In this document: positions 57,990 through 64,000 of the stretch, piece by piece
Layout: every line of letters begins with the position of its first letter
Position numbering within the stretch: the first letter of the stretch is position 1
Source of the DNA: Coriobacteriaceae bacterium
GTDB taxonomy: Bacteria; Actinomycetota; Coriobacteriia; Coriobacteriales; Coriobacteriaceae
Length of the DNA: 64,000 bases
Assembly: GCA_025992855.1 (NCBI GenBank)
Contig: DAJPGB010000001.1
Span: forward strand, 1,302,001 to 1,366,000
Direction: 5' to 3'
Notes under the pieces: generated by a model
Databases searched by the model: none
Seen by the model: the letters and a program-made list of their open reading frames with translations, nothing else
What the model was told of the DNA's origin: nothing
Program-made: the position numbers and the translations under genes

Positions 57990-59762
57990 ATGATTGAAAC
58001 TGAGAACAAGGTGTATGCCCGTCGCTGCGAGAGCCATGTCGAGGCCCTGCGCCGCGCCGTTCCGGGCTGCATCGAGAAGGTCGAGTGGCAGTGTGAGGAC
58101 CAGCTGACGATTACCGTTAAGCAGGACAAGCTGCCCGAGGCCGTCCACTACCTGTATTACGAGCGCTACGGCTGGATTCCCGTGATCATCGGCAACGACG
58201 AGCGCAGTCTGTGCGGCCGTTACGCCGTGTACTACGTCATCTCCATGGAGGGGGAGGACCCCGGCTGGGTGACCGTGCGCACCGAGGTCGATCCCGCCAA
58301 GATGACGTTCCCGTCCGTGACGCCGTTCGTCCCCGCCTGCGTGTGGGGCGAGCGCGAGCTGCGCGATATGTTCGGCCTGATTCCCGAGGGCCTTCCCGAT
58401 CGTCGTCGCCTGGTGCTGCCCGACGATTGGCCAAGCGGCCTGTACCCGCTGCGCAAGGACTCCATGGACTACCGCTTCCGTCCCGCTCCCGCGAGCGACA
58501 TGGAAAACTACGAGTTCTTGGCCGATACCAAGGGCAAGGAGACGACGCTCGTCCCCATGGGCCCGTTGCACATTACCTCCGACGAGCCCGGCCACTTCCG
58601 CCTGTTCGTTGAGGGCGAGACGATCGTGGACGCCGACTACCGTCTGTTCTACGTGCACCGCGGTATGGAGAAGGTCGCCGAGACGCGCCTGAACTATGAC
58701 GCCGTGACGTTCCTCGCCGACCGCATCTGCGGCATCTGCGGCTGCGCCCACTCGGTGGCCTATGCCGAGGCCGTCGAGCGCGCCCAGGGCATTCATGTCC
58801 CGCCGCGCGCCCAGTACATCCGCGCTATCATGCTCGAGGTCGAGCGCCTGCACTCGCATCTGCTCAACATTGGCCTGGCGTCGCACTACACAGGCTTCGA
58901 CTCCGGCTTCCAGCAGTTCTTCCGCGTCCGCGAGAAGTCCATGGACCTGGCCGAGAAGCTCTCCGGTCACCGCAAGACCTACGGCCTCAACGTGATCGGC
59001 GGCGTGCGTCGCGACATTTTGGCCGAGCAGAAGCTCTCCACCCTTACGACCATCCACCAGCTGCGCTCCGAGGTTCAGGAGCTCGTCGACGTCTTGCTCT
59101 CCACGCCCAACTTTATTGAGCGTACGAGTGGCATCGGCATCTTGGACCGCAAGATCGCACGCGATTTCTCGCCGGTCGGCCCGCTCATGCGTGGCTCGGG
59201 CTATGCCCGCGACGTGCGCTTTGACCATCCCTTCGACGGCTACGCCGATCCGGACGTCCAAAAGATGCACGCCGCCACGGCCGACACCTGCGATGCCTTC
59301 GGCCGTACCGCCGTTCGCATCCAGGAGGTCTACGATTCGATCGACATGATCGAGACCATGCTCGAGAACTGCCCGTCGGGCCCCATCCTCACCACGGATT
59401 GGGAGTACACCCCGCACAAGTACGCCATCGGCGCCACCGAGGCGCCGCGCGGCGAGGACGTGCACTGGGCCATGCTCGGCAATAACCAGAAGTGCTACCG
59501 CTGGCGCGCCAAGGCCGCCACGTACAGCAACTGGCCGGTCCTGCGCTACATGTTCCGCGGCAACACCGTGGGTGACGCGGCGCTGATCGTCGGATCGCTC
59601 GACCCGTGCTACTCCTGCACCGACCGCGTGACGGTGACCGATGTCGCCGCCAAGCGCGACCACGTGCTCGACAAGGAGCAGTTCGAGAACGTCTGGCGCG
59701 ACAAGTCGCCGCTTGCGGGCGAGGGCACCATGGCCGCTCCGCTCGATGAGGAGGCGCTCTAA
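57990..59762 (+). CDS. hyfG: Hydrogenase-4 NiFe large subunit HyfG
   Basis: The 590-residue protein fuses a NuoC-like domain (about 1-170, with WGERELRDMFGLIPEGLPDRR) to the NiFe large subunit. The L1 motif is RICGICGCAHSVAYAEAVERA. The C-terminal motif is DPCYSCTDRV. These four Cys bind Ni and Fe. After the second motif the tail is about 50 residues long, so HycI probably trims it. Group 4 hydrogenases of this type evolve H2 from protons. Confidence 0.94.
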   Translation: MIETENKVYARRCESHVEALRRAVPGCIEKVEWQCEDQLTITVKQDKLPEAVHYLYYERYGWIPVIIGNDERSLCGRYAVYYVISMEGEDPGWVTVRTEVDPAKMTFPSVTPFVPACVWGERELRDMFGLIPEGLPDRRRLVLPDDWPSGLYPLRKDSMDYRFRPAPASDMENYEFLADTKGKETTLVPMGPLHITSDEPGHFRLFVEGETIVDADYRLFYVHRGMEKVAETRLNYDAVTFLADRICGICGCAHSVAYAEAVERAQGIHVPPRAQYIRAIMLEVERLHSHLLNIGLASHYTGFDSGFQQFFRVREKSMDLAEKLSGHRKTYGLNVIGGVRRDILAEQKLSTLTTIHQLRSEVQELVDVLLSTPNFIERTSGIGILDRKIARDFSPVGPLMRGSGYARDVRFDHPFDGYADPDVQKMHAATADTCDAFGRTAVRIQEVYDSIDMIETMLENCPSGPILTTDWEYTPHKYAIGATEAPRGEDVHWAMLGNNQKCYRWRAKAATYSNWPVLRYMFRGNTVGDAALIVGSLDPCYSCTDRVTVTDVAAKRDHVLDKEQFENVWRDKSPLAGEGTMAAPLDEEAL

Positions 59763-59763
59763 T

Positions 59764-60480
59764 ATGCTGAAGCTTTGGAAGGTTAACGCCAAGGCCGGCG
59801 ACGCGACGGTCAAGTACCCGTTTGCGCCGTTTCCCACCAACAAGGACATGCGCGGCAAGCCCGAGCATAATGCTGAGCTCTGCATCGCCTGCGGTGCCTG
59901 CGGCGTGGCGTGCCCGGCCGATGCCATTCGCATGGACACCGACCTTGCGGCCGATACCATCACCTGGTCGATCGACTACGGTCGCTGCATCTTTTGCGGC
60001 CGCTGCGAGGAAGCCTGCCCCATGGAGGCCATCAAGCTCACCGAGGAGTTTGAGCTGGCCGTCATGAGCAAGGACGACCTCACCAGCAAGAGCGTCTATA
60101 CGCTCGAGCACTGCTCGCGCTGCGGCAAGCCGTTTGCCCCGCACAAGGAGATCGACTACGCCAAGCGCCTGCTGCAAAAGGCCGGCGGCATGGAGGCCAT
60201 CCAGGCCGCCCGTACCGTCGGTATGTGCCAGGAGTGCAAGCGCGAGCTCGACGCCCTGCGCGCCGCCTCGGCCGTAAAGACCGGCAACGCGCACGGCATG
60301 GCTGCCAACGAGACGCTTGCGTCCGGTGAGCCCCAGGGCCCCGGCATGGAGTATCTGGGCGGCCACGGCGTGAACCCGGAGTATATCGACCGCGAGCTCA
60401 ACCCCGATGCGCCCGAAATTCCCGCCGGTCCGGCGCCGGTCGAGGGCATCATCATGGATTTTGATACGAAGGAGGAGTAA
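59764..60480 (+). CDS. hyfH: Hydrogenase-4 ferredoxin subunit HyfH
   Basis: The 238-residue protein has two 4Fe-4S motifs (CIACGACGVACPADAI and CIFCGRCEEACPMEAI), as in NuoI/HycF, then extra Cys pairs (CSRCG and CQECK) that may bind a zinc or another cluster. The C-terminus is longer than in E. coli HycF. It starts 1 nt after hyfG and passes electrons to HyfI. Confidence 0.9.
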   Translation: MLKLWKVNAKAGDATVKYPFAPFPTNKDMRGKPEHNAELCIACGACGVACPADAIRMDTDLAADTITWSIDYGRCIFCGRCEEACPMEAIKLTEEFELAVMSKDDLTSKSVYTLEHCSRCGKPFAPHKEIDYAKRLLQKAGGMEAIQAARTVGMCQECKRELDALRAASAVKTGNAHGMAANETLASGEPQGPGMEYLGGHGVNPEYIDRELNPDAPEIPAGPAPVEGIIMDFDTKEE

Positions 60481-60482
60481 CC

Positions 60483-61265
60483 ATGGCCGAACCCACGCTT
60501 TTGCCCGAGCGGCTTCAGTACCGCCCGACCAAGATCGAGCTCGACGAGAGCATCGAGAAGGCCAAGGCGACCCTTCTTAAGAAGATTAAGCGCTCGGTGT
60601 ACGTCTACCGTGTTGACTGCGGCGGCTGCAACGGCTGCGAGATCGAGATCTTCGGTTCCATCACGCCCGTCTTTGACGTCGAGCGCTTTGGCATCAAGGT
60701 CGTGCCCTCGCCCCGTCATGCCGATGTGCTGCTGTACACCGGCGCCGTGACGCGTGCCATGCGCATGCCGGCCCTGCGCGCCTTTGAGGCCGCACCCGAT
60801 CCCAAGATCGTGGTGTCCTATGGCGCGTGCGGCTGCACCGGCGGCATCTTCTACGACAACTACTGCGTCTGGGGCGGCACGGACAAGATTCTGCCGGTCG
60901 ATGTCTACATCCCCGGCTGCCCGCCCAGCCCCGCGCAGACCATCTACGGCTTTGCCATGGCACTTGGCCTGCTGGACCAAAAGCTCCATGCCGAGACCAC
61001 GGTGGAGGCCGCCGGCGAGCAGGCCGATATCCTGCACCCCGGCGTGCCGTACAAGCTGCGTGTGGCCATCGAGCGTGAGGCTCGCGCCATGAGCGGCTAC
61101 CGTTACGGCCGCGACCTGGCCAACGAGTTTATGGACACGCTCGAGGGTGCGCCCAAGGGCGATATCCGCGGTGCCATGGCGCTGCTCATCGACAAGCAGG
61201 ACGATCCGCGCCGCGTCGAGGTGTACTCGGCGCTGCAGGATCTGGTGCTGGCCGGAGGTCGCTAG
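60483..61265 (+). CDS. hyfI: Hydrogenase-4 small subunit HyfI
   Basis: The 260-residue NuoB/HycG homologue has DCGGCNGCEIEIFGSITP, SYGACGCTGGIFYDN and VYIPGCPPSPAQTIYGF. These Cys bind the proximal 4Fe-4S cluster next to the NiFe site. The next gene starts at the very next base. Confidence 0.93.
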   Translation: MAEPTLLPERLQYRPTKIELDESIEKAKATLLKKIKRSVYVYRVDCGGCNGCEIEIFGSITPVFDVERFGIKVVPSPRHADVLLYTGAVTRAMRMPALRAFEAAPDPKIVVSYGACGCTGGIFYDNYCVWGGTDKILPVDVYIPGCPPSPAQTIYGFAMALGLLDQKLHAETTVEAAGEQADILHPGVPYKLRVAIEREARAMSGYRYGRDLANEFMDTLEGAPKGDIRGAMALLIDKQDDPRRVEVYSALQDLVLAGGR

Positions 61266-61847
61266 ATGGAGCTCACGGACCGCTCTGGTTACTTTGCGGG
61301 CCCCGGCATGCTCGGCGGCTCCTTTGGCGATGCCTCGCGCGCAAGCGACGAGGCCGCCGAGGGCGTCGCCGACCCCTGCCTGGGCCACGCGCCCGACCAG
61401 GTGGTCTTCTACGAGCTCACGCGTAAGTTTGTGGAGACCGAGGAAGACGTTCCCCAGGAGGCCTGCGACGTGCTGTACTACACGCTCGCCGTGGGCCACC
61501 ACACCGGTGTGCTCGACTGCTTTGAGCCGCGCCTGTCGGTGCCGGTGAACGTCTTCTATTCGCTCGTCGACGCGCTGCCGGAGGGGGAGGCCAAGACCAA
61601 GTTCGAGGCCATCCGCTCCTTTGGCGAGTGCCAGCTCGACAAGGCGGCGGTGCCGTCGCTGCTCGAGGCCTGCGATGCGCTGCTCGACGAACGCGGTTTT
61701 CGTGGGTCGGCCAAGGCCGGCATCTCGGTGTTCGACGACGACTTTGGCCTGCATGCCCAGCAGGTCGCGTTTCTGATGAAGTTCCGCGATCTGGTTGAGC
61801 GCGTGCGCGATGTGTCGGGCGTGTATCTGACGGGGAGGTTGCAGTAA
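61266..61847 (+). CDS. hycH: Formate hydrogenlyase maturation protein HycH
   Basis: The 193-residue protein has VFYELTRKFVETEEDVPQEA, YYTLAVGHHTGVLDC and FDDDFGLHAQQVAFLMKF, in line with the HycH/HyfJ family. HycH is needed to mature the large subunit. The stop overlaps the hycI start by one base, so they are coupled. Confidence 0.85.
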   Translation: MELTDRSGYFAGPGMLGGSFGDASRASDEAAEGVADPCLGHAPDQVVFYELTRKFVETEEDVPQEACDVLYYTLAVGHHTGVLDCFEPRLSVPVNVFYSLVDALPEGEAKTKFEAIRSFGECQLDKAAVPSLLEACDALLDERGFRGSAKAGISVFDDDFGLHAQQVAFLMKFRDLVERVRDVSGVYLTGRLQ

Positions 61848-62350
61848 TGGGTTGCGTTGTGGATGGACGTGTGAACGGCGCCCCGTTTGCGGGCATTGTG
61901 CTCACGGCGGGAAGCGTGCTGCGTGCTGACGATGCCGCCGGCCCCGTGCTCTCCAAAAAGATGGAGGACGCGCCGCTTGCCGGCTGGTACACCATCGATG
62001 GCGGTCAGACGCCCGAGGATGACATCATCGAGGTCAAGCGTGAGCGTCCGCCGCGTTTGGTTTTGGTCGATGCCGCCGATATGGCGCTGCCCGTCGGCGC
62101 CATTCGCCTGCTCGACAAACGTGATGTGGCCCGCAAGTCGATGTTCACCACGCATTCGCTCCCTTTGTCGATTCTGATCGAAGAGATTGAGCAATCGTGC
62201 GAAGATATCGTCTTCGTCGGAATTCAGCCGGGCGATACGGAGTTCTATAACCCCATGTCCCCGGAGGTCTTTGAGGCCGTCGACGCCGTGTACGACGCCG
62301 TGGCCGCCAACGACTTTTCCCACTTTGTCCGCTTGGGGCAGGAGCTATAG
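61847..62350 (+). CDS. hycI: Hydrogenase maturation protease HycI
   Basis: The 167-residue protease cuts the C-terminal tail of the large subunit. It has RADDAAGPVLSKKM (metal-binding acid), WYTIDGGQTPEDD and LVDAADMALPVGAIRLL of the HybD/HycI family. TAATG couples it to hycH. Confidence 0.88.
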   Translation: MGCVVDGRVNGAPFAGIVLTAGSVLRADDAAGPVLSKKMEDAPLAGWYTIDGGQTPEDDIIEVKRERPPRLVLVDAADMALPVGAIRLLDKRDVARKSMFTTHSLPLSILIEEIEQSCEDIVFVGIQPGDTEFYNPMSPEVFEAVDAVYDAVAANDFSHFVRLGQEL

Positions 62351-62389
62351 CAGCGCTTGCCTCTGCTGAATAGGAAAGAAGTGATTGAC

Positions 62390-63229
62390 ATGGCAGATTC
62401 CAAGGTGGAGTACCCCGCTCCCGATTGCCTGGCGCCCGCCGCGATCGAGGCCAAGACCGAGACCGCCGGCGTGACCAAGGCTAACCTGCCGGTCGCAAAG
62501 GCCTTTGTTTTGGCGATGTTCGCCGGTGCGTTTATCGCCTTCGGCGGCCTGTTCTTTACGGTGTTTTTGAGCGACAGCACGCTGGGCTGGGGTGCCCAGC
62601 GCGTCGTGGGCGGCCTGTGCTTTTGCCTGGGCCTGGTGCTGGTGCTGGTTTGCGGCGCCGAGCTGTTTACCGGCAATTCGCTTATGGTCTGCGCGCTCAA
62701 GAGCAAAAAGATCACTCTGGCCCAGATGCTCAAGGCCTGGGTCGTCGTGTGGGTCGGCAATTTTGTCGGTGCCCTGTTCATCGTCTTTTTGGTGTACATG
62801 GCCGGCATCTATAAGCTCAACGGCGAGGCGGTCGCCAACTCCATGGTGAGCGTCGCCGCCGGCAAGGTGACGATCGACTGGGTGACGATTTTCTTCCGCG
62901 GCATCCTGTGCAACATCTTTGTGTGCCTGGCCGTGTGGATCGGTACTGCCGGCAAGACCGTGGTCGATAAGGTCGTGGGCATTCTGCTGCCCATCGCAGC
63001 CTTTGTGGCCTGCGGTTTTGAGCACTGCGTTGCCAACATGTACTTTTTGCCCATGGGCGCCGTGATGCATGCATGCGGTTATGGTGCCGACGTCGCCGGC
63101 GCCGATGCGCTCAACGCCGCGGGCATTGCGTTTAACCTGTCCGCCGCCACGCTGGGCAACATCGTGGGCGGCGCGGTTCTAGTCGCGCTCGGCTACTGGT
63201 TTATCTATGCCAAGAAGTCCGAGGCGTAA
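62390..63229 (+). CDS. focA: Formate/nitrite transporter FocA
   Basis: The 279-residue FNT channel has six hydrophobic segments. ELFTGNSLMVCALKSKK is the family's signature loop, and RGILCNIFVCLAVWIG the second. The His-containing segment is FEHCVANMYFLPMG. It moves formate across the membrane, supplying the dehydrogenase. It starts 39 nt after hycI and is followed by a terminator, so it ends the operon. Confidence 0.93.
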   Translation: MADSKVEYPAPDCLAPAAIEAKTETAGVTKANLPVAKAFVLAMFAGAFIAFGGLFFTVFLSDSTLGWGAQRVVGGLCFCLGLVLVLVCGAELFTGNSLMVCALKSKKITLAQMLKAWVVVWVGNFVGALFIVFLVYMAGIYKLNGEAVANSMVSVAAGKVTIDWVTIFFRGILCNIFVCLAVWIGTAGKTVVDKVVGILLPIAAFVACGFEHCVANMYFLPMGAVMHACGYGADVAGADALNAAGIAFNLSAATLGNIVGGAVLVALGYWFIYAKKSEA

Positions 63230-63250
63230 AGTACCGCCTGTTTGACGTTG

Positions 63251-63286
63251 GCCTCCCGCGGGGCGTTGCCGTACGGGAGGCTTTTT
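63251..63286 (+). terminator. Intrinsic terminator after focA
   Basis: GCCTCCCG/CGGGAGGC form an 8-bp stem with a 15-nt loop, followed by five T. Confidence 0.9.
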
Positions 63287-63350
63287 GGGTCTGGGGCTCG
63301 TTGCCGGGCTGTTGGCCTGTTGTGTTTGGCTGATGAAAGGGGTAATCGAG

Positions 63351-64000
63351 ATGGCATCTGCTGTGAAGCGTGACGGTCGCGCCGTGGTGACCACATGCGG
63401 GGGATGCTATGCCGATTGTGCCTTTGTAGCCCATGTTGAGGATGGGCGTGTGGTGGCCGAGTTGCCGGTGCCGGGGCATCCGTGCGCGGCGCGTGCCCTG
63501 TGCGCCCGCGGGCGCCATCGTCTGGACATGCCGTTTGACGAGCGCGATCGCATTGTGCACCCCATGCGACGCCGCCGGGATGGCTCGGGGTTCGATGCGA
63601 TTACCTGGGACGAGGCGTTCGCGCAGATCGCTGCGCGCCTTGGGGGGATTGTTGACGGGCATGGTCCGCGCGCGCTGGGCATGACGCTCGGCGTGCCCTC
63701 GTTCGACCGCTACTGGGCCTATCGCCTTATGCACGCGCTGGGTTCGCCCAACGTGTACGGCGCCGATGGTGCCTGCGAGGTAAGTCGTCTCACCGGATGG
63801 GAGCACAGCCTGGGCTACAGCCCCGCCTCCGACCTAGCGCATACCGACTGCATCATGTATCTGGGGCGTTCCATCGTCGATTCATCGACGATGGGGGCCG
63901 TCGATGCGCTCAACGATGCCCGTCGCCGTGGGGCGAAGATTATCGTGGTCGACCCCCGGCGCAGCGGCTCGGCTGCGCTTGCCGACCGCTGGCTGCGCGT
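63351..64000 (+). CDS. Molybdopterin-dependent oxidoreductase, N-terminal part (cut by window end)
   Basis: The ORF from ATG 63351 (GAAAGGGG upstream) stays open to the end of the window (216 codons). It begins with the 4Fe-4S motif TCGGCYADCAFVAHVEDG, then HPCAARALCARG, and continues with ITWDEAFAQIAARL as in bis-MGD enzymes. The likely Mo ligand is Cys in GADGACEVSRLTG, so it is not a selenoprotein. It could be a DMSO, thiosulfate or polysulfide reductase-type subunit; which one cannot be told from this part. Confidence 0.85.
   Translation, partial: MASAVKRDGRAVVTTCGGCYADCAFVAHVEDGRVVAELPVPGHPCAARALCARGRHRLDMPFDERDRIVHPMRRRRDGSGFDAITWDEAFAQIAARLGGIVDGHGPRALGMTLGVPSFDRYWAYRLMHALGSPNVYGADGACEVSRLTGWEHSLGYSPASDLAHTDCIMYLGRSIVDSSTMGAVDALNDARRRGAKIIVVDPRRSGSAALADRWLR

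Noticed and set aside
56637..59963. 1108-residue open frame on the minus strand across hyfF and hyfG
   Set aside because: Antisense shadow of two well-supported hydrogenase genes; no ribosome binding site and no recognisable motif.
1..64000. CRISPR array
   Set aside because: I found no series of short direct repeats with regular spacers; the repeats in the window are inverted hairpins.

Overview
The window reads as chromosomal DNA of a high-GC, anaerobic gut actinobacterium of the class Coriobacteriia, most likely a Collinsella-type organism. I infer this from the GC-rich codon usage, the close gene packing, the anaerobic hydrogen and formate metabolism with a selenocysteine formate dehydrogenase, and the many GC-rich hairpin repeats between genes. 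No database search was possible, so the taxonomic label is an inference.

Positions 1-32358 are mostly housekeeping. They hold a BI-1-type membrane protein, a PARG-like protein, thiD and thiC (thiC behind a TPP riboswitch), yaaA, an M18 aminopeptidase, polA, argG and argH, ndk, rpiB, a cysteine desulfidase-type enzyme, rpsA, the RNase P RNA, yigZ, an O-acetylhomoserine sulfhydrylase, a multidrug-type MFS transporter, xpt, a release-factor-like protein, a lipid kinase, a CLC-type channel, and moeA with a mog/moaB gene. A short ORF ending in three arginine codons precedes argG and looks like an attenuation leader peptide.

Positions 32496-36069 carry modA, modB and modC for molybdate uptake. This fits with moeA/mog on one side and the molybdenum enzymes downstream. 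ModB has an unusual extra N-terminal domain of about 200 residues.

Positions 36467-44352 form the most unusual block. It has two HgdB/BcrB-type (double-cubane cluster type) proteins, their ATP-dependent activase, a GT-B glycosyltransferase whose end overlaps selD, a selD that itself contains an in-frame UGA (Sec17), yedF, a DUF3343 protein and a class V aminotransferase of the cysteine desulfurase type. Together they suggest a selenium or sulfur handling pathway whose chemistry I cannot assign. A BrnQ transporter and tRNA-Pro and tRNA-Gly genes follow.

Positions 46028-47821 look like a small AT-richer islet behind tRNA-Gly. It holds a 23-nt inverted copy of the tRNA 3' part, long hairpins and a RelB-like/PIN toxin-antitoxin pair.

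Positions 47822-63229 encode a complete formate hydrogenlyase of the hydrogenase-4 (Hyf) type: a four-cluster ferredoxin, Sec-type fdhF (UGA at codon 140, with an apparent one-base deletion upstream of it), hyfABCDEFGHI, hycH, hycI and focA. The path would be formate import, oxidation by FdhF with molybdenum and selenium, electron transfer through the Fe-S subunits to the NiFe hydrogenase, and ion translocation by the membrane arm. The molybdate, Moco and selenium genes upstream supply its cofactors. The window ends inside another molybdopterin oxidoreductase.

Two families of intergenic hairpins recur: about 100-nt complex hairpins (five copies) and a 'TAAGTTGCGGTGAAATA' inverted repeat (four sites).
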